Part shown: positions 1 through 26,204 of the stretch, one piece after another
Position numbering within the stretch: the stretch's first letter is position 1
How the letters are laid out: every line of letters begins with the position of its first letter
NCBI GenBank assembly: GCA_964030475.1
Contig: CAXIPT010000008.1
Span: 3,376,161 to 3,440,160, forward strand
Reading direction: 5' to 3'
DNA from: Tethya wilhelma
Taxonomy: Eukaryota; Porifera; Demospongiae; Tethyida; Tethyidae
DNA length: 64,000 nt
The notes under the pieces: generated by a model
Told to the model about the DNA's origin: nothing
The model's input: the letters and a program-made list of their open reading frames with translations, nothing else
Database searches by the model: none
Program-made: the position numbers and the translations under genes

Positions 1-1
1 C

Positions 2-1381
2 CATCTAGCAGCTTACAATGGACATTTCAATGTAGTCAAATTTCCTACACTAGACAAACACAGCGGTGTTAAATCTGGATACTTAAATGAAACTACTCCA
101 CTTCACTTAGCTGCTCTAAATGGTTACATTAAAATAGTTGAATTTTTTATCACTGAGTTAAAGTATGATCCTAATTCTCAAAACACATCTGGTCGGACGC
201 CTCTTCATGCAGCTTCTGAAGGTGGTCACCTCAATATTGTGGAGTACTTGATTAAAAACCACAAATGTGACCCCTCACAGCTAGACAGGAACAACTTTTC
301 TTCACTCCACAGCGCTGCTTTTAATGGACATCTCAATGTGGTAAAATTTCTTATGTTGAACCAACACATTGATCCTAATAGTACAGGCTTTGATAGAAAT
401 ACTCCGATCTACCAAGCAGCTTTGAATGGGCATATTGAAATTGTTCAATTCCTGTTAGAATGTGATACTAATCTCACTGATACATATGGACAGACACCTC
501 TTCATGCTGCTGCTAAATGTGGTCACCACAACATCATAAAATACTTGATTGATAATAACAAATGCGATCCTTCACAGTCAGATGAGAATAAAATTACGCC
601 ACTTCATACAGCAGCTTTCAATGGAAATCTTAACATAGTGAGATTTCTTACATTAGATAAACACGTTGAACCTGAATTTAGAGACTCTGTAGGTAACACT
701 TCAGTTTTTCTAGCAGCTCTTAATGGTCATCTAGAAACAGTTCAATTCTTGATTTCTGAATTAAAATGTGACCCGAATTCTTGCAATACTTTTGGGCGAA
801 TACCCCTTCATGCTGCTGCTGAAGGTGGCCACCTCAAAATTGTGGAATACTTAACTGATGACAACAAGTGTGATCCCAACCAGGCAGACAAGAATAAATT
901 TACACCACTTCATAGCGCAGTATTTAATGGACATTTTGACATAGTGAAATTTCTTACACTAGAGAAACGTGCTGATCCAGATTGCAAAACGTCAAAAGGA
1001 AGTACCCCTCTTCATCTTGTAGCTCTGAAAGGTCATATTGAAATTGTTCAATTCTTAATCACGAAATTAAAATGCAATCCTAATTCTCAAAATATCTCAG
1101 GAAAAACACCTCTTCATGCTGCTGTTGAAGGTGGTCACCTTAATATTGTAGAATATTTTATTTGCGAACATAAATGCAAACCCACACAGCTAGATAAAAA
1201 CAGATACACACCACTTCATATTGGAGCATTCAATGGACATGTTGACATTGTCAAGTTTCTTTTAGTAGACCAGCATGTTGATCCAACGTGCAAAGATTTG
1301 AATGGTCATACCCCTCTTGATTTAGCCAAAATGAACAATCACTTGGAAATAGCTAAATTTATTACAGAATTTGATATGTAG
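2..1381 (+). CDS. Ankyrin-repeat protein, 5' end outside the window
   Basis: The frame is open from base 2 with ankyrin sequence before the first ATG (239), so the gene starts left of the window and 239 is not its start. About 13 ankyrin repeats of 34 residues are visible, each with the TPLHAAA..GHLNIVEYL pattern. They come in a repeating order of three subtypes, recognisable by KHVDPE, ELKCDPNSQN and HKCDPSQ spacers. The last repeat reads HTPLDLAKMNNHLEIAKF, a typical capping repeat, and the frame stops at 1379-1381. Ankyrin arrays are protein-binding solenoids; no catalytic domain, signal peptide or membrane segment is visible, so the partner and role are unknown. It resembles the two ankyrin blocks that follow and is probably their tandem paralogue. 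Confidence 0.85.
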   Translation, partial: HLAAYNGHFNVVKFPTLDKHSGVKSGYLNETTPLHLAALNGYIKIVEFFITELKYDPNSQNTSGRTPLHAASEGGHLNIVEYLIKNHKCDPSQLDRNNFSSLHSAAFNGHLNVVKFLMLNQHIDPNSTGFDRNTPIYQAALNGHIEIVQFLLECDTNLTDTYGQTPLHAAAKCGHHNIIKYLIDNNKCDPSQSDENKITPLHTAAFNGNLNIVRFLTLDKHVEPEFRDSVGNTSVFLAALNGHLETVQFLISELKCDPNSCNTFGRIPLHAAAEGGHLKIVEYLTDDNKCDPNQADKNKFTPLHSAVFNGHFDIVKFLTLEKRADPDCKTSKGSTPLHLVALKGHIEIVQFLITKLKCNPNSQNISGKTPLHAAVEGGHLNIVEYFICEHKCKPTQLDKNRYTPLHIGAFNGHVDIVKFLLVDQHVDPTCKDLNGHTPLDLAKMNNHLEIAKFITEFDM

Positions 1382-1829
1382 CAAGTACAAGCAATAGTAT
1401 AGTTTTTACACAACATTGTTCTAAATTTAAATGATAACCGCATTGCCATAATATAAATTAACTAGTAGCTACCATTATCACTGTAAATCAGGACACCAAA
1501 TTAATAATTATGAATAATTTATATAAATTGTTGAGAAATTTTGTATATTAATTTTTGAGTTCATATTTTTGTCATTGCACACAGATGAATTGATCTAGAG
1601 CACTACACAAAACAACAAAATTAATACAACAATAGCTAGTAATGATTTAATTTGTAGTCATATGTTTTTTGGACTTTGACATTTAGTCAATATTTCTGAT
1701 TATAATACGTTATGTACAATACCTATCTAATAATTAAATAACTAACAGGTGTCACTATATTCTAAAACAGCTGCAGCAAGAAAATATTGCACTGTAACTC
1801 GGCAGTGCATGTATGAGTTCTAACAAGGT
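1382..1829. other. AT-rich intergenic sequence
   Basis: No coding frame, RNA gene or repeat was recognised. The stretch is AT-rich and probably holds the 3' untranslated region of the upstream ankyrin gene. Confidence 0.5.
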
Positions 1830-1993
1830 CTAGTCGTCAAATTCAATAATTCCCTTCTCAACCAGCACATTTTCTACAGCTGCAATGATTTCCTCTTCCA
1901 GAGAGATGAGCTCCAAATCTTTTGAATCGAAACGATTTGAACTGAGTGTAGCTTCTTTTGAATTGAAATGGTCTGATCCGAGAATAGCTATTA
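1830..1993 (-). CDS. Candidate distal terminal exon of a minus-strand gene
   Basis: On the minus strand a plausible acceptor (AATAG) is followed by an open frame of about 55 codons ending at a TAG (1832-1830). The last part is acidic and amphipathic (LEEEIIAAVENVLVEKG) and reads like a real protein C terminus. The exon needs a one-base carry-in. The last RhoGAP exon would supply that if spliced at a weak GTGAAC donor just before its stop, which would place ankyrin blocks 2 and 3 inside that intron on the opposite strand. This is inference: the donor is poor, no domain is recognised, and chance is possible in so short a frame. Confidence 0.3.
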
Positions 1994-2179
1994 TTATGTG
2001 TGAGAGAGTGAATGGACTTGAGTTGATACATGCATGTTATTCTATAGTAAACACACAGGGTTCTGTACACTAATAAACAAGTGGGGTGTTAGAAATATCA
2101 ATTTCTCGCCAAATTTTAGCATCAAGTCATATTTATTCAATTAAATTCTGACATGTACAACTTTGTACACTAGTGCCTG

Positions 2180-2183
<4 letters not shown>

Positions 2184-2223
<40 letters not shown>
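2184..2223 (+). repeat. (CA)n microsatellite next to an assembly N
   Basis: A CA run ends at an undetermined base (2224), immediately followed by ankyrin coding sequence in mid-repeat. The 5' part of the second ankyrin block is therefore missing or misjoined here. Confidence 0.9.
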
Positions 2224-2224
2224 N

Positions 2225-2791
2225 CTGCTGCTGGAGGTGGTCACCTCAACATTGTAAAATACTTAATTGAAGACCACAAGTGTTATCCCTCACAGCAAGA
2301 TGAGAATAAATTGACACCCCTTCATATTGCAGGTTTAAAAGGACATCTCAATGTAGTGAAATTTCTAACGCTAGAAAAACACATTGACCCTGAATGTACA
2401 GATTCTAGAGGAAACACTGTTCTTCATTTATCAACTCTTAATGGTCACATGGAAACAGTTAAAATATCTAATTACAGAGTTAAAATGTAATCCTAATTCT
2501 CAAAACAAACATGGACAAACACCTCTTCATGCTGCTGCTCAAGGTGGTCACCTCAACATTGTAAAATACTTAATTAAAGACCACAAGTGTGATCCCTCAC
2601 AGCAAGATGAGAATAATTGGACACCACTTCATTTTGCAGCTGAAAAAGGATTTCTTGAAATAATGAAATTCCTGATAGTATGTGAACATGTTGATCCAAA
2701 GTGTTCAGATATAAAGGGAAAGATGCCTATTGACATTGCTAAGCAAGAGAATCACATGGCAGTAGTTGCATTCCTTGAAAATATAGAATAA
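2225..2791 (+). pseudogene. Ankyrin-repeat block 2, frameshifted
   Basis: The block opens in mid-repeat (AAAGGGHLNIVKYL) beside the N at 2224 and carries about five ankyrin repeats to a TAA at 2789-2791. Around 2458-2470 the frame changes: where sister repeats read VKFLITELKC, one extra base in the run after GTTAAA shifts the frame, so the upstream frame stops at 2490 and the rest continues in another frame. Apart from that base the protein is intact and ends with an IDIAKQENHMAVVAFL capping repeat like block 1. Either this is a young pseudogene or the base is a sequence error; neighbouring assembly damage makes error plausible. Confidence 0.6.
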
Positions 2792-3039
2792 TCATTGCTT
2801 GTGAGTTTTAATCATATTATTATTGATATCTATAGCTTGTTGATTAATGTTTAACCTAGAGCTGTTTATTGCTTTATAGTGTATGTGATGATAATATTAT
2901 TATAATAATAATTATGATTAATATGTTATTGACATTGACAGGAGAACATAATGAATTAATGCAATCCTGATAATTATTTGACCACGTTTTCTTAATTAAA
3001 ATTAATAATTATTAATAATCTATTGTAGTATACACAATA
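2792..3039. other. AT-rich spacer
   Basis: No gene or recognisable element is seen. It contains several runs of TAATTATTAT-type sequence. Confidence 0.5.
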
Positions 3040-3116
3040 TGACACTCATACACACAAACACACTGAAAATATTGCCAACACAATTCACACAAGTACAATT
3101 ACACAATAAAAAATTG

Positions 3117-3162
<46 letters not shown>

Positions 3163-3217
3163 CATTCACGATGAGAGTCTAGAGTGTTTCAAGAGAGGAC
3201 AAGTTCACATGTGCTAA
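3040..3217 (+). repeat. Direct repeat, copy 1: duplicated 3' end of the RhoGAP gene
   Basis: This stretch matches 5175-5328 in the same orientation, including CGATGAGAGTCTAG and TTCACATGTGCTAATGA, interrupted by a (CA)n run at 3121-3158. On the minus strand it corresponds to the last coding bases, stop and 3' flank of the RhoGAP-like gene. The two copies bracket ankyrin block 3, as if the block had been inserted or recombined at the end of that gene. Confidence 0.7.
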
Positions 3218-5018
3218 TGATGTGAGTGTTGTTCAATATTTAGTAGATGAAGCAAGAAAGTATGAAACAGTTCTAAATATTACTCAACTACAAACTAAAC
3301 ATGGACACACACTGATCCATTATGCAGTAGCAAAGGGAAATCTCAATATTATTAAATACTTTAATACTGAAACAGACATAAGCAACCTTGATAGTAAACA
3401 CAAAAGCTCCGATGGAAACACCCCACTGCATTTAGCTGCTTTATATGGTCACATTGAAACTGTTCAATTCTTAATAAGAGATCTTAACTGTGATCCTAAG
3501 TCACAAAACACATCCAGACAAACGCCTCTTTATGCTGCTGCTCAAAGTGGTCACCTCAACATTGTGGAATACTTAATTGAAGACCACAGATGTGATCCAT
3601 CACAGCCAGATGAGGACAAATTAACACCACTCCATATTGCAGCTTTAAAAGGACATCTCAATGTAGTAAAGTTGCTAACTCTAGGGAAACATGTTCTTCC
3701 TGAATGTAGAACCTCAAAAGGATATACCCCTCTTTATTTATCGGTACTTAATGGTCACATTGAAGTAGTTAAATTTTTACTCACAGAGTTAAAATGTAAT
3801 CCTGATTCTCAAAACATATCTCAACGGACACCTCTTCATGCTGCTGCTCAAGGTGGTCACTTGAACATTGTGAAATACTTAATTGAAGAACACAAGTGTA
3901 ATCTCTCACAACCAGATCTAGATAAATGGACACCATTCCATATTGCAGCCTATAATGGACATCTCAATGTAGTGAAATTTCTAAGTCTACACAAACACAT
4001 TGACCCTGAATGCAGAGATTCTAGAGGAAACACTGCTCTTCATTTATCAACTTTTAATGGTCACATGGAAACAGCTAAATTCTTAATTACAGAGTTAAAA
4101 TGTGATCCTAATTTTCAAAACATACATGGACAGACACCTCTTTATGCTTCTGCTCAAGGTGGTCACCTCAGCATTGTAAAATATTTAATTGAAGAACACA
4201 AGTGTGATCCCTCACAACCAGATGAGGATAAATGGACACCACTCCATATTGCAGCTTCAGAAGGACATCTCAATGTAGTGAAATTTCTAACTTTAGAAAA
4301 ACATTTTGACCCTGAATATAGAAATTCTAAAGGAAACACTCCCCATTACTTATCAACTCTTAATGGTCACATGGAAACAGCTAAATTCTTAATTACAGAG
4401 TTAAAATGTGATCCTAATTTTCAAAACATACATGGACAGACACCTCTTTATGCTGCTGCTAAAGGTGGTCACCTCAACATTGTGGAATACTTGATTGAAG
4501 ACCATAAATGTGATCCCTCACAGCCAGATGAGAATAGACGGACACCACTTCATATTGCAGCTTACAATGGACATCTCAATGTGGTGAAATTTCTAACTCT
4601 ATACAAACACATTGACCCTGAATGCAGAGATTCTAGAGAAAACACTGCTCTTCATCTATCAACTTTTAATGGTCACATTAAAACAGTTAAATTCCTAATT
4701 ACAGAGTTAAATTGTGATCCTAATTCTCAAAACAAACATAGACAGACACCTCTTTATGCAGCTTCTCAAGGTGGTCACCTCAACATTGTGAAATACTTAG
4801 TTGAAGACCACAATTGTGATCCCACACAGCCGGATGAGGATAAATGGACACCACTCCATATCGCAGCTTCAAAAGGACATCTCAATGTAGTAAAATTTCT
4901 TATCGTAGACAAACATGTTGATCCTAAGTGTAAAACCTCTAAAGGAAACAACACTCTTCAATTAGCAACTCTAAATGGTCACATTGAAACAGTTAAATTC
5001 TTACGTACAATCATGTGA
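3183..5018 (+). CDS. Ankyrin-repeat protein, block 3
   Basis: One open frame of about 600 residues runs from an upstream TAG (3180-3182) to a TGA at 5016-5018. The first in-frame candidate at 3222 is GTG, not ATG, so the true start is probably on an unseen upstream exon or in the duplicated segment that precedes it. It encodes about 17 ankyrin repeats of 34 residues. From about 3600 these follow a three-repeat higher-order unit of 102 residues (306 bp), with spacers ECRDSRGN, CDPNSQN and CDPSQPDEDKW. Copies of the unit are highly similar at the DNA level, which suggests recent internal expansion or conversion. No other domain is visible. Likely a cytoplasmic binding scaffold of unknown partner. 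Confidence 0.75.
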   Translation, partial: SVSREDKFTCANDVSVVQYLVDEARKYETVLNITQLQTKHGHTLIHYAVAKGNLNIIKYFNTETDISNLDSKHKSSDGNTPLHLAALYGHIETVQFLIRDLNCDPKSQNTSRQTPLYAAAQSGHLNIVEYLIEDHRCDPSQPDEDKLTPLHIAALKGHLNVVKLLTLGKHVLPECRTSKGYTPLYLSVLNGHIEVVKFLLTELKCNPDSQNISQRTPLHAAAQGGHLNIVKYLIEEHKCNLSQPDLDKWTPFHIAAYNGHLNVVKFLSLHKHIDPECRDSRGNTALHLSTFNGHMETAKFLITELKCDPNFQNIHGQTPLYASAQGGHLSIVKYLIEEHKCDPSQPDEDKWTPLHIAASEGHLNVVKFLTLEKHFDPEYRNSKGNTPHYLSTLNGHMETAKFLITELKCDPNFQNIHGQTPLYAAAKGGHLNIVEYLIEDHKCDPSQPDENRRTPLHIAAYNGHLNVVKFLTLYKHIDPECRDSRENTALHLSTFNGHIKTVKFLITELNCDPNSQNKHRQTPLYAASQGGHLNIVKYLVEDHNCDPTQPDEDKWTPLHIAASKGHLNVVKFLIVDKHVDPKCKTSKGNNTLQLATLNGHIETVKFLRTIM

Positions 5019-5174
5019 TGCCCTTTTTCCATAATGCCAAGTGCATACATGATCTTTAAATTGATGTAAAATAATATTATCATCATTAAACCATGATCAC
5101 TACCATTTGATCATGACAAATCACACGGATCGATCTACCATAGTGAATGCATGAATAACATTAATTCACATACA
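5019..5174. other. Spacer between convergent genes
   Basis: Short AT-rich sequence between the ankyrin stop and the second copy of the direct repeat. Nothing recognised. Confidence 0.5.
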
Positions 5175-5302
5175 AACACACAAAATTATACTTAAAATAT
5201 TGCTAACACAATTCACACAATTTCATTTCCAAACACACAACAAAAAAACAAACTGACAGCACAAAAAATAAATCCACGATGAGAGTCTAGTTAAAGAATG
5301 TT

Positions 5303-5328
<26 letters not shown>
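5175..5328 (-). repeat. Direct repeat, copy 2: native 3' end of the RhoGAP gene
   Basis: This copy includes the stop codon (5305-5303) and the 3' flank of the RhoGAP-like gene. It is the parental copy of the segment found at 3040-3217. Confidence 0.7.
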
Positions 5329-20468
<15,140 letters not shown>

Positions 20469-20895
20469 GATGCAGTTTCACCTAAACTCTAGATGCAGCT
20501 AAAAAATTGTGTTGCTAGCTACTGTCACGTCTGTCTCTACTTTCTGCATTGTTTATCAAAATGGGTAAACCCCTCTAATTACTATTTTTAGGCGGGTTAT
20601 TTGAATCCATAAAAAATAACTCCTGATGCATGAATGTGATGACACAATAATAACAATGCAATTAGCAGTTCTAGCACACATAATACAACAATTTCTACCC
20701 ATTAAAAATTAGATCCATTTGACGTTTGACTAATAATAAAATTAAAATTTTGATTACGCTCTATTCCTCATTTCAATCTTGACACAAGTCTTGAATTCAG
20801 CCCATGGTCCAAGTATTTTCCTCTCTCTCATCTATATACAATCAAGCATTGTTGCCATACTTCAATTAATCACAATCAATTGTTTAAGCTTTCCT
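20469..20895. promoter_or_regulatory. Intergenic region: RhoGAP 5' flank and MICU 3' flank
   Basis: The 427 bp between the RhoGAP start (20468) and the MICU stop (20896), both genes on the minus strand, hold no other frame. The RhoGAP promoter must lie here or within the MICU 3' part. No core element was recognised. Confidence 0.5.
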
Positions 20896-23501
20896 TTAAC
20901 ACCCCACCTTGAATCTCTTCAGCTTCCAGTTCTTCATCACTGCAAGAAACTCTCGATAACTGAGCTTACCATCACCTGGAAGATTTAAAACAAGGTAGTA
21001 CATACAATGACATTAGCCTCATAGCCTTTCTGTGAGTGTAAGGTCAAAGGGGAGAGCCTGGAGACAAGGCTACAATGACATAGCTATACTCCTGAATGCA
21101 TTGACTACATATACACTGCATGGGTATGGCCAGCACTGAGTACATACATAGCTATATTCAGTGAGTACAAAAATTTAATACTCCAGCTATATACATTATG
21201 TAATATTCAGTGTCACCCTATAACATTGGAAATCGAATCAGCAATAATGATTGAGGGAGCAGCAGATGGGTGGAAAAGGGTGTTTATTATTCCTGCACAA
21301 TGTCGTCTGGTTCCAACAACCCTCCCAACATCCTTTACGACGGACTCACCATCCACATCAAAGATATGAAACACAGTACTAACAACGGCTTTGTCCAGGG
21401 GCTTGCCAATACACACTTTGGCAGCTCGGGCAAATTCCTCCTCTGTGACTGAGATGCCAGCAATGGTGAACATGGTCATGGCTATACTGAGGTCTTCAAG
21501 GGAGTTGAGAAGCTGACAGAAGTCACAGAACTGCTCAAATGTGACACCCTGTACATAGAACCGTGGATGTGAGTGCAATGATCAGTGCATAGTTACAAGC
21601 AAACAGAATCTGAAGAGAATAACCACATGACAATGTCAAGAAAACATAGATAGTAAAACTTCATTCCCAGGCCACTCTAGTTTCTAGTTTTAGTTGGGAA
21701 CAAGGCTCAAGTAGACTGATGAAAATACAACACTGTCCTATTGAGTTCACTCACAGTTTCAGCTTTAGGTCTTTTACTCAACCTCTCAAAGACAGGCTCC
21801 ATCTCCCAGGTGGTGTGCTGGAGCAAGACACGGGCAAAGTCCTCCTCACTGATGGTGGGGCTCCCTCCAGAGTACTTATTGAAGTGAGCACAGGGAGTCA
21901 AGGAAATGGATGCAAGAGGAATCAATCAACATTAGCTATGAACCCAGGCCCCTTCCTCCTTGAAAAATAAGGTCAAAGGAGAGAGCCTGGGTACGAATTA
22001 CTATAAAATAGTTTAGCGGCAAAAGGTTAGTACATAACATTTGTGTGAGGATATCTCAATCTCTAACACTTCAGTTTGTAGATCCTCGATGAATCTGAAA
22101 TAGAATGAAAGACTTACTCTAGTGTCCAGTACAAACACATACCAAGAGTAAAATTGTAATGCCTAGTACACATGCATACATACACGTAATTGAGATGCTA
22201 TTGTACAAGGCTTACTTGTAGAAATCTTTAGAGTAAAGCCTCTGGTTTCCTCTATGACCAAACAGATGAACAGTGAGAGAACTTTGAGTGAGTCGCTGTT
22301 GCAACATCTACAGATAATACAGCTTGTAAACAAAAAACCTCAAACAAAAAAACTTCAAATCAATTTATGACAATTTGTTGTACAGACTCATTGCTATGTT
22401 GTTGATCGATGCAAACAGAACTGAGGTTCTGACCAAAATGTCCAAACCTGTTCATTAAAATCTGCTATGTCAAGCTATTTGCTATGACAATTTACCACTT
22501 ACAGCATGGTCTCTTTGTGTGGTGACAGACTCTTGGACCTAAACAAGTGGGAGGAAAAATCAAAGGGATATACATACGTGCTTCCTTACTAAAAGGCTCA
22601 CTTTGCTAAACTCTTTGAGGTCAATAAAGTCACTTCGGTCAACATCAATCATCTTGAAGGCAATTTCAAACTGTCTGGTGGTCTCTGAGGATGAAGGGCC
22701 AATGTAGAGATGTGTACGTAAATCGTTGGAAAGTACATGCATCGAATTAATCACTTACTGACAAGAGCAGTGAGAAGAAAGAGATAATCAGCGTATGTGA
22801 TGATACCTAGTGATACACATTTGCTGATGTAAATTTGTGAAAGATTGATAGTCTATTAGCTAAACATGAATTTGAGTATACCATCATTCCACATGTCCCT
22901 AAATAGAGTCTTTGATGCCTTGTTTCTTCCTGGGGTGCTCTTGAGAAGCTTGTACAATTTGTTGTCGTCAATTGTTTCAGGATAATGGGCTAGAAGAGAA
23001 ACAAACAAACAAAAAAACGAGTAAATTATGGAGAAGTTTGACTCAAGTATTTACACATTCCCTGGCCATACCTCGTGGTTCATCTAGAGTCAGTGATTCT
23101 AGAAAGTCTCGTGGTGTCATGTAAACTTCACCCTTGTACAAAACGGAGGCATACTTTTTGTATCGTCTCTCACGAATAGGAATCTTTTCTTCCTCCTTCT
23201 TCTCTGCTGCTTGAAGTGCAGGCAATATCTTCACCTTCTGACTACCACTCTCAGTCCTCTTTCTCCAAGTATACAACGCCAATCCACCACTTACGACTGA
23301 TACTACTCCCACACCGAATCCTACATTCAAAGAACTCCACTTCTTGTCATGTGAACCAGTCCAAGAGGAATACCCGCGCCCGTCATTCCATCTGCTAGCG
23401 AGCTGCAAGGCTGACACCACACCAGCTCTGCTCGGCAACCCGTAGAGAAGAGGAAGAGAGGCTCTTACAAAGAGCCTTGAAGACATTGTTGACAACAACA
23501 C
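20896..23501 (-). CDS. MICU: Mitochondrial calcium uptake protein (MICU family)
   Basis: Ten exons (23501-23072, 22989-22882, 22806-22759, 22684-22611, 22538-22503, 22307-22216, 22094-22055, 21883-21755, 21548-21350, 20975-20896) give 411 aa, the usual MICU size. MICU proteins sit in the mitochondrial intermembrane space and gate the calcium uniporter. The N terminus is an arginine-containing amphipathic presequence followed by a hydrophobic segment (about 52-73). Then come the MICU motif VYMTPRDFLES, a canonical first EF-hand loop (DVDRSDFIDLKEF), the helical middle (LQTEVLEIE, TISEEDFA) and a second canonical EF-hand (DVDGDGKLSYREF). Both loops keep their acidic ligands. The intron between exons 7 and 8 is AT-AC, starting ATATCCT and ending CTCAC. 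The wording around MTPRDFLES suggests MICU2/3 rather than MICU1, but I do not assign a paralogue. Confidence 0.92.
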
Positions 23502-23605
23502 CCACCACAGGGTTTTGAACTTTGACCCTTCATGATTCCAATTGATGCCACCCTTATAACAAGAGTGAAGTTAGTTTGAGCATTGTAGACTGAACAAAAG
23601 TTATT
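23502..23605. promoter_or_regulatory. Short bidirectional promoter region, MICU/TMEM165
   Basis: Only 104 bp separate the divergent start codons of MICU (-) and TMEM165 (+), so the two genes very probably share a promoter region. No specific site was recognised. Confidence 0.6.
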
Positions 23606-24404
23606 ATGTTAAAATTGATGCAAGTAGTACACCTTATGTTGTGCGCCTATCTTATCATATGGCTACCTGAAGTGATTGTAGGACAGGAGAATGAGAAAAA
23701 TGTGGTGGAGGCTCCAGTGGACATACATGCTGTGGAGCAACCAGGCAATGTAGAGGAGCCTGTCAGAGAATTGGAAGGAGGCAATGAACAGAATGAGGAT
23801 GTTAAAGCTCAAGTAAGTTTTTCGTACAAAGTGGTGCAAACAAATCTCACAATTAAAACCTCACTAGATTTTAGTATGGTGGATTCATGCAGCTTTATAC
23901 TATTAACATGATTAACTACCTGTGACATGTATCATGCTACCATTTTATACACCTTCACATTTAGGTTGATGCTAATGAGGGTGATCAGTTGAAAGAGGAG
24001 CAAGCAGTTAACGTTGGCAAAGGAAAGTCTACCAAGAGTCTTGGTTTCATCCATGGCTTTGCTGCCTCTATTTCAGTGATTATTGTCTCTGAAATAGGAG
24101 ACAAGACATTCTTCATTGCTGCTATACTGGCTATGAAATACTCCAGGTATGTTATACATTCTCTTTTGGCCATGTAATTAAACTGTAATTAATAAATTTG
24201 TAATTGCTACTATACTTGCTATGAAATATTCAAGGTATGTGTACATGTATGTCATACATGTAGTTTTCAATATCTCTCACTTGGCATATTTGTGCTTCAT
24301 TTTTTGTGTTATGTCATTCCAATTTGTTTATTATACACATGTTGTACACATGATTGGATGTTGACTTGCCTACAGATGAACACCCTTATCGTAATTCATG
24401 CATG

Positions 24405-24452
<48 letters not shown>

Positions 24453-26172
24453 AAGCTAGCAACTTTTGACCATTCATTACACCAATAAAAACTCTAATGA
24501 CTTCTTTCAGCTATGTACCTTTGAACCACAATGATCCTCCTTCAATACAACATAGCTGTCTCTATATAACCTGGTAGTATTGAAATGCACATGCACTAGC
24601 TGCTACTACTAAATGCACTAAATGGCAGTTACAATGTTGGGTATGCATGTATGTACAATACAACTACATAATCTCATTGTCGACATCTTTGACCAACCTT
24701 GGCAGATGGCTTGTGTTTGGTGGTGCCATATCAGCGCTGGGGTTCATGACATTCCTCTCTGTGTGCCTTGGTTTTGCCACCATGATCATCCCTCATGATG
24801 TCACCTTCTACATCTGTACTGCTCTCTTGGCTCTCTTTGGTCTCAAGATGCTGTATGAAGGTTGGAAGATGAGTCCCGACGAGGGTCAGGAGGAGTTGGA
24901 GGAAGTCACAGAGGAGCTGAGAAAGAAAGAGGAAATGGTGAGAGTCATAGCTTATACCATATGTTGCATAATTAACTCGCGAGTAACATTGCCTGATTTT
25001 CATGGATGGTGCTGGTGTAAATTTCTGTTGAATAAGATTTTGTGGTTCTCTATGTTTGCATATGAATACCCTATCTGTTTCATCAATACTGAAACTGCAA
25101 AAGTTGTATAGATTTCTAAACTTAACATGTATTATCGGCAATCTTTACCAAATCGTTTGAAACTTTTATGAAGTAAGAGCACAGCATTGCATGATCCACC
25201 CTAGAAAGAATTTGCTATAGTAATTAAATTTGTAATCAGTAAATATTGATTTTAACTTCCTCAATGCAAATTTGTAAATTACTGTAAAAGTATATCTATA
25301 GAAAAATGTGNAACTTTTGACCATTCATTACACCAATAAAAACTCTAATGACTTCTTTCAGCTATGTACCTTTGAACCACAATGATCCTCCTTCAATACA
25401 ACATAGCTGTCTCTATATAACCTGGTAGTATTGAAATGCACATGCACTAGCTGCTACTACTAAATGCACTAAATGGCAGTTACAATGTTGGGTATGCATG
25501 TATGTACAATACAACTACATAATCTCATTGTCGACATCTTTGACCAACCTTGGCAGATGGCTTGTGTTTGGTGGTGCCATATCAGCGCTGGGGTTCATGA
25601 CATTCCTCTCTGTGTGCCTTGGTTTTGCCACCATGATCATCCCTCATGATGTCACCTTCTACATCTGTACTGCTCTCTTGGCTCTCTTTGGTCTCAAGAT
25701 GCTGTATGAAGGTTGGAAGATGAGTCCCGACGAGGGTCAGGAGGAGTTGGAGGAAGTCACAGAGGAGCTGAGAAAGAAAGAGGAAATGGTGAGAGTCATA
25801 GCTTATACCATATGTTGCATAATTAACTCGCGAGTAACATTGCCTGATTTTCATGGATGGTGCTGGTGTAAATTTCTGTTGAATAAGATTTTGTGGTTCT
25901 CTATGTTTGCATATGAATACCCTATCTGTTTCATCAATACTGAAACTGCAAAAGTTGTATAGATTTCTAAACTTAACATGTATTATCGGCAATCTTTACC
26001 AAATCGTTTGAAACTTTTATGAAGTAAGAGCACAGCATTGCATGATCCACCCTAGAAAGAATTTGCTATAGTAATTAAATTTGTAATCAGTAAATATTGA
26101 TTTTAACTTCCTCAATGCAAATTTGTAAATTACTGTAAAAGTATATCTATAGAAAAATGTGCCTAAACTAAC

Positions 26173-26204
<32 letters not shown>

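Noticed and set aside
1885..2073. Plus-strand 62-codon frame between ankyrin blocks
   Set aside because: No homology or splice context; the opposite strand offers a better exon candidate ending at 1830.
26170..26198. Poly-A run as a sign of a processed retrocopy
   Set aside because: It follows an intron-containing duplicated segment, not a spliced copy; probably a simple homopolymer at an assembly edge.
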